From positions 10,843-74,842 of the forward strand of contig JBMORL010000098.1 of the NCBI GenBank assembly GCA_049322335.1: a DNA stretch of 64,000 nt, read 5' to 3'. The notes beneath the pieces were generated by a model. It did not search any database and was not told where the DNA came from. It saw nothing but the letters and a program-made list of their open reading frames with translations. A program made the translations under genes and the position numbers. Positions 35,412-45,552 of this stretch are shown one piece after another. Within the stretch, counting starts at the first letter, position 1, and the number at the start of each line of letters is the position of its first letter. The stretch comes from JBMORL01 sp049322335. Lineage in GTDB: Bacteria; Bacteroidota; Bacteroidia; Flavobacteriales_D; UBA2798.

Positions 35412-38400
35412 CTACTTTTTCTTTCTCCCGGGGAATTTGATCAGCGAACCCACGTTGAGTAATTTCCTGAGGGCATCAAAATAGAGCGTGATGATAAGAA
35501 TAACCGTCATCATCCACACCACAAACATGTTTACAATAAAAGTATCGTAATACTTTCCGAAGACCTTTTTTTGCGGAGCATAGAAATGGGCATCGAGGAA
35601 ATTTTTATCGTAAGGATCAAGATAGATCGGGTCTTTTTTCTGAATCAGGTACCCGTTCTCCTCCACCACAAATTCGAAACTGTTTTTGTTGGTTACAAAA
35701 CTTTCAAGGTTGTCGTTGGTATAATCATCCCGCAGTTTACGGTAGGCTTCTTCGTCTTCCCTCGTTTTGGTCATGGAAGTAGTAATGCTGTCAATAGCCT
35801 TTTCCGATTCCTTATAAACGTGTTTATAGTGTTTCTTTAATTTTCCGAGATAGGCCTCTGCTTCATTCAATGCAGCGCCCAATTCTTCCACTGTTGCATC
35901 GGGACGAAGGTTTTGCCAGGTTTTATTGGGAAGGTCAACAATAAACTTTGTTTCGCGTTCAATTTCGTTTTTCAGCACAAGAAGTTTTTCATTTACTTCC
36001 GATTCCACTTCTTTATTTCCATAATCTCTTCTTACATCCTGGATGCGTGTTTCCAGTTCTTTGATCCAATAGTCTTTTTTCCAGTTGGCAAAACGTTTGT
36101 TCTTTTCGTAGTCGAAAAATATTTTATTGAATTCGTTGTCTTTATATTGCGTAACAGCCATGGCCTCATACGTCCACCTGGAAGCCATAATATTTCCCAC
36201 CCAGGGAACTTCGCTTTGTGAAGAAAACCACGGATGCAGGCGATCGAATTTAACGATGATACCGCTGAACAGAAGTTGTGGAATAATGAGAATAGGAATA
36301 AGGATATAAATTACTTTGGCGGAATTGAAGCTGGCAGAAATATTCAAACCGAGAATATTGGCAAAACAGGAAGCAGAGAACAATGCAAACCAATGTGCTA
36401 TTGTCATTCCTTTTATTTCAAGAATATAATTTCCCACCAGCACATAAAGCAGCATTTGTATGGATGAAATGGCAAACATGATAGTGATCTTGGAGAAAAG
36501 ATAACTTCCCTTACTGAGGTTAAGGAATGATTCCCGTTTCAGTATTTTCTGGTCTTTAATAATTTCTTCTGCCGCTACAGTTAACCCGATAAAAAGTGCT
36601 ACCACCACAGAGATAAAGAGAAACTGTGGAATATTTTCCGAATCGCGGAATACATATTCTCCGGAGGTTGCTTTATCGTTGTTAAAGAATTTTACAAAAA
36701 AAGCGAGAATCAGTGCAAGGATGGGAGCCTCCAGGAAATTAACCATTACGTACTGGCGGTTGGTGAGCTTGGAAAGTACATCACGTACCAGGTAAACGGT
36801 ATATTGTTTGAATTTGTTGGGAATCTTAAATGTGCTGGAAGGAATTTCCTTATAGGAAGGCACCGGCTGGTCGCCTTTTTTCTGCAGGTAAAAATCATTC
36901 CATTCTTTCGGGGAAACTTTTCGGTTTCCGGTGAGATTTCCATATTCGTCTACTACCTTCGACTCGATGATATTAAATATCTGCTCGGGATTAACATTAC
37001 CGCAGGTAGGACATTCGCTTTCGTTGCAGTTAACGTGATTGACGATCGTTTTAAAATAGATCACTGCATCCACAGGATTGCCGTAATAAATCGGGAAACC
37101 GCCTACGTCAAGGATAAGCAGTTTATCAAACATTTTAAAGATATCGGATGAAGGCTGGTGAATAACTACAAATACCAGTTTACCCTTCAGAGCCAACTCT
37201 TTTAAAAGGTCCATGATATTTTCAGAGTCGCGTGATGATAAACCGGAAGTAGGTTCATCAACAAACAGTACTGACGGTTCGCGGATAAGTTCCAAACCGA
37301 TATTCAAGCGCTTTCTTTGGCCACCCGAAATAGTTTTATCAAGCGGGTTTCCTACACGCAGGTCTTTGGTTTCATACAATCCCAAAGCAGAAAGCAGGTT
37401 AAGTACGAGTTTGGTAATTTGTGTATCGGGCATATTTCCGAAACACAGTTTTGCATTATAAAAAAGATTCTGAAAAACGGTCAGTTCATCAATCAGCAGG
37501 TCGTCCTGCGAAACATAACCGATAACTCCTTCAATTTTTTTGCTTTCGTTATGAATATCGACACCGTTAATGGTGATAGCTCCCTGTGTCGGCTTATAAT
37601 TTCCGTTTAAAACATTCAGTAAAGTAGACTTACCGGCACCCGAACCTCCCATGATTCCCAGCAGCTTTCCGCTCTCTTCAGCAAAGGAAAGAGGATACAG
37701 TCCTACTTTTCCTCCTTTAAAGTGATACATTATTTTGTCCACGTTGAAAACGATCTTGCTTCCGCTGGTATCACTCAGGAATTTGCTGATGATATCACTG
37801 TAATAAATCGGCTGCACGCGTGAACTGCGGATAGACGATCCCTGCGTGAGAATGTACACACGGTTGGGCGTGATGTTGATTCCGTTAAGGTAGATCTCCT
37901 GTGTTCCGTAATAACGAAGTACGTATATGCCTACACTGTTAATCCTCAGCACACGTATCTGTCCCACTATTCCTTCGGAATAAATATGCCTGGCTTCTTT
38001 TAAATTATTTTCTTTTTCGTTGGTGATATAAAGCAGGTAAGCTCCGTCTTCGATATCGTTTTCCCTGCTGTCAACAAAAGTTTTGGCGCGTTTAAATTCT
38101 TCTTCGGAAATATTAAATGTTTCTGCCACTGTTTTGGCAAATTCCATTTCCTGTTCGGTTACCGCATGGTTTTCGTTGATAAATTCGAGGATACGGATCA
38201 GTACGATAATTTTCTGTTTCTGCGCCAGCTCTTCGTTGATTTGGGTACAGATGCGGAGAACTTTTACAGAATTAACAGATGTACGTTTTTTAGCCCCGTC
38301 TTTTTTGATCGATTTTCCCTGGTGAGCTTCAAGATATTCATCAAAAAGGCGGAGGTACTCATCTACCAGCTCCTGGTTGAGCTGTGATTTAAGGAATATT

Positions 38401-38519
38401 TCAACGATTCTGCGCCCGCCACCGGAAGCTCCGTTTCCGGCTTCTGGTCCGTCTTCATCTTCAACTCTTGCGATAATCGCGAAGAGTTGCATCAGCGCTT
38501 TTAATATTCGTTCACTCAT
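35412..38519 (-). CDS. ABCG-like ABC transporter (ATPase and permease in one chain) with N-terminal TerB-like domain
   Basis: 1035 residues. The N-terminal about 160 residues are helical and acidic and resemble the TerB/DnaJ-like region. A beta-rich FHA-like segment follows (about 190-250). The ABC domain has Walker A MGGSGAGKST (about 289-298), signature TISGGQRKRLNIG (about 397) and Walker B VLFVDEPTSGLSSRDSE. The ABC-2 membrane domain spans about 600-780 with six hydrophobic stretches. Between the last two helices lies a coiled-coil, charged region of about 170 residues. CNESECPTCG near residue 498 may bind a metal. The half-transporter layout is that of ABCG proteins. The substrate is unknown. 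Confidence 0.85.
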   Translation of the reverse strand: MSERILKALMQLFAIIARVEDEDGPEAGNGASGGGRRIVEIFLKSQLNQELVDEYLRLFDEYLEAHQGKSIKKDGAKKRTSVNSVKVLRICTQINEELAQKQKIIVLIRILEFINENHAVTEQEMEFAKTVAETFNISEEEFKRAKTFVDSRENDIEDGAYLLYITNEKENNLKEARHIYSEGIVGQIRVLRINSVGIYVLRYYGTQEIYLNGINITPNRVYILTQGSSIRSSRVQPIYYSDIISKFLSDTSGSKIVFNVDKIMYHFKGGKVGLYPLSFAEESGKLLGIMGGSGAGKSTLLNVLNGNYKPTQGAITINGVDIHNESKKIEGVIGYVSQDDLLIDELTVFQNLFYNAKLCFGNMPDTQITKLVLNLLSALGLYETKDLRVGNPLDKTISGGQRKRLNIGLELIREPSVLFVDEPTSGLSSRDSENIMDLLKELALKGKLVFVVIHQPSSDIFKMFDKLLILDVGGFPIYYGNPVDAVIYFKTIVNHVNCNESECPTCGNVNPEQIFNIIESKVVDEYGNLTGNRKVSPKEWNDFYLQKKGDQPVPSYKEIPSSTFKIPNKFKQYTVYLVRDVLSKLTNRQYVMVNFLEAPILALILAFFVKFFNNDKATSGEYVFRDSENIPQFLFISVVVALFIGLTVAAEEIIKDQKILKRESFLNLSKGSYLFSKITIMFAISSIQMLLYVLVGNYILEIKGMTIAHWFALFSASCFANILGLNISASFNSAKVIYILIPILIIPQLLFSGIIVKFDRLHPWFSSQSEVPWVGNIMASRWTYEAMAVTQYKDNEFNKIFFDYEKNKRFANWKKDYWIKELETRIQDVRRDYGNKEVESEVNEKLLVLKNEIERETKFIVDLPNKTWQNLRPDATVEELGAALNEAEAYLGKLKKHYKHVYKESEKAIDSITTSMTKTREDEEAYRKLRDDYTNDNLESFVTNKNSFEFVVEENGYLIQKKDPIYLDPYDKNFLDAHFYAPQKKVFGKYYDTFIVNMFVVWMMTVILIITLYFDALRKLLNVGSLIKFPGRKKK

Positions 38520-38533
38520 TGAGGGTGTTCAGC

Positions 38534-38567
38534 GGAAAAAAACAAAAAGACATTTTTCAATGTCTTT
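38534..38567 (-). terminator. Rho-independent terminator
   Basis: A perfect 9-bp stem AAAGACATT/AATGTCTTT (38546-38554 with 38559-38567), a 4-base loop and a T-rich run on the minus strand. It follows the small secreted protein gene and isolates it from the ABC transporter. Confidence 0.85.
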
Positions 38568-38580
38568 CCGTTAATTGAAA

Positions 38581-39039
38581 TTATTTTTTCTTGAGTTGTT
38601 TGAATCCGATCAGCAAAACAGTGCAACCGGATTGTTTTTTGGTAACATCCAGTCTTACTTCTATTCTTACATCCAGCGTATTTTCTACCCTGAAATCCCA
38701 CCATGGTTCGTTATCGTAGTCCATGTTGGAGAACAGCAGATTGTTTTCTGAATCGTAAATATCAAAAATGATGTATTTGTCTTTCAATCCGGCAGTAGCT
38801 GCGAGGCGATAGGTGCTTCCGCCAAAAAAAGTAGTGGTAAACTCAGCCGTTTCTCCTTCATTAAGGAAAGCGCGGTAAGTTTGTCCGTCAGACATAAAGA
38901 AAATTTTCGGATCTTTTTTGGAAGGCTTGGAAAGGTAATCCTTACAAATGCTCATCAGGGAATCGCAATGCTGCGAATAGGCGCCAAACGTTAGGAAAGC
39001 GAAGGCCAGGATGAGGACAGATTTTTTATTCATCTTCAT
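38581..39039 (-). CDS. Secreted hypothetical protein
   Basis: 152 residues. A signal peptide (MKMNKKSVLILAFAFLTFGA, cleavage probably after AYS) is followed by a small beta-rich domain with ten or so aromatic residues. TYRLAATAGLKDKYIIFDIYDSENN and PWWDFRVENTLDVRIEVRLD look like a beta-sandwich of the kind that recognises ligands or lipids. No family is recognised. It overlaps the stop region of the lipoprotein gene by 4 bp, so the two are co-transcribed and their products probably act together in the periplasm. Confidence 0.75.
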   Translation of the reverse strand: MKMNKKSVLILAFAFLTFGAYSQHCDSLMSICKDYLSKPSKKDPKIFFMSDGQTYRAFLNEGETAEFTTTFFGGSTYRLAATAGLKDKYIIFDIYDSENNLLFSNMDYDNEPWWDFRVENTLDVRIEVRLDVTKKQSGCTVLLIGFKQLKKK

Positions 39040-39944
39040 AATGTTGAATCAACGATTTTGGTTCTTAATGCTTTTACTTTTTCAGAAATGGCAGCCAGGT
39101 TTTCATCGGTAACCGTCACTTTGTTGGAACATTTGATAGTAGTGGTTTGGTGCTCCTTATCGGTTTCAGGCTTTACAAACGAATACGTAAACTGTATATT
39201 TTCGAATTCTGTGTACAGGTCGCGTAATTCTTCGATAAGTGTATTATAGCTTTCTTCGTTATTGTAGTTCTCCAGCATTTCAATCAGGTTGCCGAGAGTG
39301 GTTTTCTGTTCGCCTACGCGGTCGATGATAGCCTGATTTTTATTGTCATTGGCCACTTCTATGGCAAAATACAACGCTTCAATCCATCCACCGGCAAGAA
39401 TAAGGGCGGCTACATCGTGACGGTCGTTGGTTTTAAGGTATTCGTCACCTGCACGATAGGCGTCACTAACGAGTCCGAGCATAGAGTCTTTAACCCCGAG
39501 GTTTGCACTGAAACGGTCGATAAGATCTTTACTGAAAGCGCTTCCTACATCCAGGTCTTCTGAAAGGGATTGAACTGAATTGAGGTAAGAAAGAGCTTCG
39601 TTGGTGTTGTCATACATGGTAACATATCCGAGGTCGGCACCATACACACCAAGGTTCAGTGCTTTATGGAAACGGGTGGAGTAATTAGCTGTATTATTGG
39701 GAGAATTCAACATGCCCGCATCATAAGGTGCACCTGAATTTTTGATCAGTTCGGCTGTTTGAAAAGGCGATGGAATGCTGAAAAGTTTTCCGTTAATGGT
39801 AAATCCCTGGGTTTCGGGGCTATCAATTACATCCGGGTCAACTTTTGTGGGATCGGTGGTTTTTGTCTCCGAATCGCCACAACTAGCCAAAACCAGTGAT
39901 AAAGAGGCCACTGCACCGATGAAAAACAAGGGAATTCTTTTCAT
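39036..39944 (-). CDS. Hypothetical lipoprotein
   Basis: 302 residues from ATG at 39944. A start at 39965 would add 7 residues. MKRIPLFFIGAVASLSLVLASCGDSE is a lipoprotein signal with lipobox LASC, and the Gly-Asp after Cys is compatible with surface or periplasmic sorting in Bacteroidetes. The remainder is alpha-helical (AGDEYLKTNDRHDVAALILAGG, then NYNNEESYNTLIEELRDLYT), with no known motif. It shares an operon with the small secreted protein at 38581-39039 and stands opposite pfkA across a 174-bp gap. Confidence 0.78.
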   Translation of the reverse strand: MKRIPLFFIGAVASLSLVLASCGDSETKTTDPTKVDPDVIDSPETQGFTINGKLFSIPSPFQTAELIKNSGAPYDAGMLNSPNNTANYSTRFHKALNLGVYGADLGYVTMYDNTNEALSYLNSVQSLSEDLDVGSAFSKDLIDRFSANLGVKDSMLGLVSDAYRAGDEYLKTNDRHDVAALILAGGWIEALYFAIEVANDNKNQAIIDRVGEQKTTLGNLIEMLENYNNEESYNTLIEELRDLYTEFENIQFTYSFVKPETDKEHQTTTIKCSNKVTVTDENLAAISEKVKALRTKIVDSTL

Positions 39945-40118
39945 TATTGTGTGTTTTTTATGCATTTAAGCGGTCTTTTTTAAAAGAAGCTGCAAGTAAT
40001 AAAAAATTCATCAAATACCCAAAAAATTCGGTTCGATTAATTTTATTAAAACTTCGCCAAATGTCATTAATTTATTGCCAAATAATGTTTTTCTTTAAGA
40101 ATAATTTTTCAACGGAAT

Positions 40119-41087
40119 ATGAAGCGAATCGGTTTATTTACTTCGGGAGGAGATTCTCCGGGAATGAATGCCTGTATACGGGCAGTAGTGCGAACAGCAA
40201 GGTTTCACGGGCTTGAGGTAAAAGGATTTATGAGGGGTTATGAAGGTTTGATAGATAACGATGTGCACACCCTTGACGAAAAATCGGTGGCTAACATTAT
40301 CAACCGGGGCGGAACCATACTGAAAACCGCACGCAGCGCGCGTTTCATGACAGAAGAAGGTCGTAAATCGGCTGCACTGAATCTTGAAAAAAACAAAATT
40401 GACGGGCTGGTGGCTATTGGTGGAGACGGAACCTTTAAAGGAGCTATTGCCCTTTCGGAAATTTGTACTGTTCCCATAGTAGGTTGTCCGGGAACCATCG
40501 ATAACGACCTGGTGGGAACGGATTATACTATCGGTTATGATACTGCTATTAACACGGTGGTGGAAGCTGTTGATAAAATACGCGATACAGCCGAAAGCCA
40601 CGACCGGTTGTTTTTTGTAGAAGTAATGGGCAGAGATGCCGGTTTGATCGCTCTTCGTTCGGGAATTGCAGTAGGCGCAGAAGCTATCCTGATTCCCGAA
40701 ACCAAAACCGATTTTGACGCGCTGATCAGGCAACTCTCGGAAGGAAGAAAAAACAAATCCTCCAAAATTGTTATTGTAGCAGAAGGAGATGAGGCCGGAA
40801 ATGCGTTTTCGATTGCAGAAAAAGTAAAAAAAGTACTTCCGTATTATGATACACGTATAACGGTATTGGGACATATACAGCGCGGTGGAAATCCTACCTG
40901 TATGGAGCGTGTAAACGCATCACGTATGGGATATGCTGCCGTACAAGCCCTGCTGGAAGGCAAAAAACTGGTCATGGCGGGCATCATCAACAACAATGTG
41001 GCTTTTACTCCCTTTGAAAAAGCAGTGAAACACCTCACCCATCTTAATCCCGAATTCCTGAAAATGATGGAAATTCTTTCACGTTAA
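40119..41087 (+). CDS. pfkA: ATP-dependent 6-phosphofructokinase
   Basis: 322 residues, the length of bacterial ATP-PFK. MKRIGLFTSGGDSPGMNACI (ATP site), VAIGGDGTFKGA, GCPGTIDNDLVGTDYTIGYDTA (fructose-6-P and catalytic Asp) and VEVMGRDAGLIAL are all intact. The GGDGT glycine-rich form favours ATP over pyrophosphate as donor. It catalyses the committed step of glycolysis. It has its own intergenic region, and priA follows after 11 bp. Confidence 0.96.
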   Translation: MKRIGLFTSGGDSPGMNACIRAVVRTARFHGLEVKGFMRGYEGLIDNDVHTLDEKSVANIINRGGTILKTARSARFMTEEGRKSAALNLEKNKIDGLVAIGGDGTFKGAIALSEICTVPIVGCPGTIDNDLVGTDYTIGYDTAINTVVEAVDKIRDTAESHDRLFFVEVMGRDAGLIALRSGIAVGAEAILIPETKTDFDALIRQLSEGRKNKSSKIVIVAEGDEAGNAFSIAEKVKKVLPYYDTRITVLGHIQRGGNPTCMERVNASRMGYAAVQALLEGKKLVMAGIINNNVAFTPFEKAVKHLTHLNPEFLKMMEILSR

Positions 41088-41098
41088 TTTCCCCGGCA

Positions 41099-43573
41099 TT
41101 GGAAAGAAAAACACTGTTTACCGATGTAATTGTGCCGCTGGCTGTTCCGCAATGGTATACCTATCGTGTTCCTGCCGAACTCAACGACAGTGTGGGAATT
41201 GGCTTTCGCGTAATTGTGCAGTTTGGAAAAAACAAGCTGTATACGGGCATCATAAAAAATATTCACTCTTCTCCTCCCCGCCACTACGAAGCCAAGTATA
41301 TTGAAGCGGTACTTGATTCGCAACCGGTGATAAATGATATCCAGCTGCAATTCTGGGAATGGATGTCGGCTTACTATTGCTGTAACCCGGGTGACGTTAT
41401 GAATGCCGCTGTTCCCGGCAGCCTGCGACTGGCGAGTGAAACCAAAATCGTTTTAAGCCAAACCTTCAACCGCGACTACGAAAAACTGAAAGAAAAAGAA
41501 TATACTATTGTTTCTGCCCTTGAAGCGCGTGAATCGATGACGTTAAAGGAAATTGGCGGGATTCTGCAACAAAAAACCGTGCAGCCGCTTGTTAAATCAT
41601 TACTCGAAAAAAATGTGGTGATGATGGAAGAAGAAGTGAAACAAAAATATAAACCGCGGTTTGAAATTTATCTCGACCTCTCCAAAAACATCAATACAGA
41701 AGAAAAACTGCAGGAAGTATTTGCCGGGCTCGAAAAAGACAAAAGAGCTGCCCGGCAAACCGATGCGCTGATGCTTTTTCTTCATCTTAACCAGCGGTAT
41801 TCCAACTATCCTTCAAAAGTGAAAAAATCTGAATTGGTTAAACAATTTGAAGGCAGCCAGTCGGCCATTGACACACTTATTAAAAAAAATATTCTCGAAG
41901 AATTTCATGTTCGCACCGACCGGCTGGAAAAATGGGATCGTCCCGTGGAAAAAACCTACGACTTGTCGCCCGAACAACAACAGGCGTATGATTCAATAAA
42001 AAATCATTGGAAAGAAAAAGAGGTGGTATTGCTGCACGGCATTACCTCCAGCGGGAAAACCGAAGTGTATATTAAACTGATAGAAGAAATAATTGAAAAG
42101 AAGCAACAGGTGTTATACCTTCTTCCCGAAATTGCGCTGACTTCACAAATTATAAACCGGTTAAGAAAATTTTTTGGCGATCAGGTAGGCATTTACCATT
42201 CACGTTTTAACGACCAGGAGCGTGCCGAGATATGGGCAAAAACATTAAAAGGCGATTATAAAATTTTGCTGGGAGCACGGTCGGCTTTGTTTCTTCCGTT
42301 CGCGAAGCTGGGGCTGGTGATTGTGGATGAAGAACACGAAAACACATTCAAACAATTTGATCCGGCACCCCGTTATCATGCCCGTGATGCTGCTATTCTC
42401 ATGGCTTCTTTATTCAAAGCCAAAACGCTGCTGGGATCGGCAACTCCTTCCATTGAATCGTATTACAATGCCAAAAACGGAAAATTCGGCCTGGCTGAAC
42501 TGAAAACACGTTTTGGAGGCGTGATGCTTCCCGAAATACAGTGTGTGGACATCAAAGAAGCAACGAAAAAGAAAACCATGCGGTCGCTTTTTTCCGAAAC
42601 ACTTATTGAGCATATCCGCACAGCGTTAGATAATAAAGAACAGGTAATTTTATTCCAGAACCGCAGAGGCTATTCGCCTTTCTGGATGTGCGAAATGTGC
42701 GGATGGTCGCCACGGTGCAAACATTGTGATGTAAGCCTCACCTATCATAAATTCACTCACCAGTTGCAATGTCATTATTGCGCCACTGTATATTCCCCGA
42801 ATAAAGTATGTGCCGCCTGCGGAAGCCACAAACTGAAAATGATGGGATTCGGGACAGAAAAAATTGAAGAGGAACTGGAAATTCTTATTCCCGGCATCAG
42901 GATAAAACGTATGGATCTCGACTCTACACGGTCGAAAAATGCCTACTTTGATATTATCAATGATTTTGAAGACCGCAAAACCGATGTGCTGGTAGGAACA
43001 CAAATGGTGACCAAGGGACTTGACTTTGACAATGTGGCGCTGGTAGGAATTCTCAATGCCGATCAGTTGCTGAATTATCCCGATTTCCGCGCTTTTGAGC
43101 GATCATTCCAGTTGCTGGCACAGGTGGCAGGCCGTGCCGGAAGAAAAGAGAAAAGGGGAAAAGTGCTGATACAAACCTACCGGCCCGATCATTGGGTGAT
43201 TCAAAAAGTAATGCAAAATGATTATGAAGCTTTATATAAGGAAGAAATAATTGAAAGAAGGAATTTCGCTTATCCGCCATTCGTCAGGTTAATTGAAATT
43301 ACGTTAAAACACAAAGACGAACAAAAGCTGGCGGATGCGGCAAAATTTCTTTCGCAACAATTAAAAAAAGAACTGGACAAACGAATTCTCGGCCCCGAAA
43401 AACCGGCTGTAGGAAAAATCAATAATTATTACCTGAGAAAAATAATGGTAAAACTGGAACGCAACAATGCATATAACCCGAGAAAAGAGCTGGTAAAAGA
43501 AAAAGTAACCGAACTGAAACAACACCCCGAATTTAAAAGCGTGTGGGTGGAAATGGATGTGGATCCGGTGTGA
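41099..43573 (+). CDS. priA: Primosomal replication restart helicase PriA
   Basis: 824 residues from a TTG at 41099 (first conserved residues ERKTLFTDVIVPLAVPQWYT). No earlier ATG fits. It has the 3'-end binding domain at the N-terminus, Walker A LLHGITSSGKTEVYIKLI (about 310), DEEH, GSATPSIESYY and, between helicase motifs, the eight-Cys zinc site CEMCGWSPRCKHCDVSL and CHYCATVYSPNKVCAACG. QVAGRAGR is motif VI. It restarts stalled forks. It is 11 bp after pfkA. The repeat pair at 43573-43724 follows. Confidence 0.95.
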   Translation: MERKTLFTDVIVPLAVPQWYTYRVPAELNDSVGIGFRVIVQFGKNKLYTGIIKNIHSSPPRHYEAKYIEAVLDSQPVINDIQLQFWEWMSAYYCCNPGDVMNAAVPGSLRLASETKIVLSQTFNRDYEKLKEKEYTIVSALEARESMTLKEIGGILQQKTVQPLVKSLLEKNVVMMEEEVKQKYKPRFEIYLDLSKNINTEEKLQEVFAGLEKDKRAARQTDALMLFLHLNQRYSNYPSKVKKSELVKQFEGSQSAIDTLIKKNILEEFHVRTDRLEKWDRPVEKTYDLSPEQQQAYDSIKNHWKEKEVVLLHGITSSGKTEVYIKLIEEIIEKKQQVLYLLPEIALTSQIINRLRKFFGDQVGIYHSRFNDQERAEIWAKTLKGDYKILLGARSALFLPFAKLGLVIVDEEHENTFKQFDPAPRYHARDAAILMASLFKAKTLLGSATPSIESYYNAKNGKFGLAELKTRFGGVMLPEIQCVDIKEATKKKTMRSLFSETLIEHIRTALDNKEQVILFQNRRGYSPFWMCEMCGWSPRCKHCDVSLTYHKFTHQLQCHYCATVYSPNKVCAACGSHKLKMMGFGTEKIEEELEILIPGIRIKRMDLDSTRSKNAYFDIINDFEDRKTDVLVGTQMVTKGLDFDNVALVGILNADQLLNYPDFRAFERSFQLLAQVAGRAGRKEKRGKVLIQTYRPDHWVIQKVMQNDYEALYKEEIIERRNFAYPPFVRLIEITLKHKDEQKLADAAKFLSQQLKKELDKRILGPEKPAVGKINNYYLRKIMVKLERNNAYNPRKELVKEKVTELKQHPEFKSVWVEMDVDPV

Positions 43574-43724
43574 AAAGAAAATCCTTCACAATTCATCATT
43601 GATGTATTCTATTATTCTTAATTCAAAAAGATAAATGAATGAACGAATGAAGAATACATGAGTTTTGAAGTAAAAAGAAAATCCTTCACAATTCATCATT
43701 CATGTATTCTATTATTCTTAATTC
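43573..43724. repeat. 52-bp direct repeat pair at exact 100-bp period
   Basis: Copy 1 (43573-43624) and copy 2 (43673-43724) are identical but for one base (43601/43701). The spacer holds AGAATACAT, the inverse of ATGTATTCT in both copies, so either copy can fold with it. The element lies between the converging priA and ClC genes and may end transcription from both sides. Confidence 0.9.
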
Positions 43725-43762
43725 TTCCGGACAAAAAACCGATTGAAAAAAATGGTTTATGA

Positions 43763-45547
43763 TTATATCTCCACGTTCCTGTTCAGTTCTTCACGATAAG
43801 AAGTTAAAACATCATTTTTCGAAATGATGCCAATAAATTTTCCATTGCTTACTACCGGGAGAATATCCACTTCATAAATATCAAACTTCTTCAGCACAAG
43901 ATCCATCGCTTCGCGCATTTCTACTGTTACGAGTACTTCTGAAGCCATTTGTTTTACAATAAAACCCGATTTTTCGTTTTCTTTCAGTGCCAGTGATTTC
44001 CGGATTTCTTCGTTATGAAGTACAGCCGTTAGATTATTTTCATTATCTGTAACAGGGATAAATGCATTTCCTTCGCGTAAAAACAATTCGGAAATTCTGC
44101 GGGCGGGTTCGTTTTCGTTGAGTGTTGAAATTTGTTTTTTTACCAGTGACCGGACTTTAATATTATTTAGCGAAATAAATTCGTGACGCGAATCCTGCAA
44201 TTCTTTTCCCTGCTTTTTAAGATCAAAAAAGAAAACTGCAATCCGGTCGAAATAATATTTGGTGAAAAAAGCAATGGCAGAAACAATCATCAGGGCAATC
44301 AAAAGATCATAGCTTTCGGTTACTTCTGCCACAAGAAAAATAGCCGTAAGCGGAGCATGCATTACACCGGCAAGCACTCCGGCCATTCCGAGTAAAACAT
44401 AATTGACAGGATTCAGCACCTGCGACTGGGGAAGCAGATTTAGCGCAACGTGATAGAAAAAATATCCTACAAATCCCCCGGTAACAAACGAAGGAGCGAA
44501 CATCCCTCCTTCTCCTCCCGAATTGATCGTAACGGAAGAAGCGATAGGTTTTACAATAATGAGCAATCCGAATAAAACAAGAATACTGACTGAATTTTTT
44601 TCCATTCCACCAAATACTGATTGTTCGAAAACAGTTACAGCATCTTTATCGATGATTTGCCGGATACCGATGTAACCTTCCCCGAATAAAACCGGGAAAA
44701 GAAAAATAAGAGCCCCCAGGATTGCTCCACCCAACACCACGCGGTGCCATGATTTTTTTATGGCTGCAAAAATCCATTTGGAGAATTTGAAAACTTTGGT
44801 AAAATAAAGTGAAATAAATCCGGCAAAAATTCCAAGTACAAAAATAAGCGGAACTTCCTTAAAAGAAATTTCACTTACTCCTGTAATGCGAAACAACACC
44901 GAATCACCCAACATCAGTTCAGAAAAGAATGAACCGATGGCAGAAGAAATGAGAATAGGAATAAAAACCGTGGCCGAAAACTGTGGCAAAATTACTTCCG
45001 TGGCAAAAATTACTCCCGCCACCGGTGCATTGAATATCGCTGAAATGGTAGCTGCTGTACCGCAACCGATAAATAAAGTTTTATACCGGTAATTTAACCT
45101 GAAAAAACGCGAAGCATTTGAACCAATAGCAGAACCCGTAACCACTGTTGGCGATTCCAATCCCGAACTTCCACCAAAGGAAATAGTAAGCGCACCTGTA
45201 ATCAGCTGCACATACATCAGTGAATAATGAATAAATGCGTTTCGTTTTCGGATAGCAGTGAGCACACCGTGAATCCCGTGAAATCCCGCTGCAGGAATAA
45301 AAACATTTTTATACAAAAACACTACGAGCGTAATTCCAATAACCGGCAGCAGAAAAAACATATAATAAGGCAGAATTCCTGCACGCGATTCAAAGAAGTG
45401 AATGAGAATTTTAAGCAATAAGGCAGAAAAACCGGCTAAAATCCCCACAAACACACTTAGCAGGATAATAAAACCCCTGTCGCCAATGAGTGACTTCCGC
45501 CACTCCATAAAACGAATATAAAATCTCAGCCAGGATGATTTCGCCAC
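43763..45547 (-). CDS. ClC-family chloride channel/transporter with CBS domains
   Basis: 594 residues. About ten membrane helices span residues 20-430. GGSSGLESPTVVTGSAIGSN at about 120-140 matches the selectivity region with the gating Glu, and INSGGEGGMFAPSFVTGGFVG is the second conserved filter. Two CBS domains fill the C-terminus (about 460-590: VRSLVKKQISTLNENEPARR and VKQMASEVLVTVEMREAMDL). The protein would move chloride (possibly in exchange for protons) across the inner membrane, with CBS control by nucleotides. It starts 5 bp from the end of the TPR-SpoIIE gene. Confidence 0.93.
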   Translation of the reverse strand: MAKSSWLRFYIRFMEWRKSLIGDRGFIILLSVFVGILAGFSALLLKILIHFFESRAGILPYYMFFLLPVIGITLVVFLYKNVFIPAAGFHGIHGVLTAIRKRNAFIHYSLMYVQLITGALTISFGGSSGLESPTVVTGSAIGSNASRFFRLNYRYKTLFIGCGTAATISAIFNAPVAGVIFATEVILPQFSATVFIPILISSAIGSFFSELMLGDSVLFRITGVSEISFKEVPLIFVLGIFAGFISLYFTKVFKFSKWIFAAIKKSWHRVVLGGAILGALIFLFPVLFGEGYIGIRQIIDKDAVTVFEQSVFGGMEKNSVSILVLFGLLIIVKPIASSVTINSGGEGGMFAPSFVTGGFVGYFFYHVALNLLPQSQVLNPVNYVLLGMAGVLAGVMHAPLTAIFLVAEVTESYDLLIALMIVSAIAFFTKYYFDRIAVFFFDLKKQGKELQDSRHEFISLNNIKVRSLVKKQISTLNENEPARRISELFLREGNAFIPVTDNENNLTAVLHNEEIRKSLALKENEKSGFIVKQMASEVLVTVEMREAMDLVLKKFDIYEVDILPVVSNGKFIGIISKNDVLTSYREELNRNVEI

Positions 45548-45552
45548 TTTAT

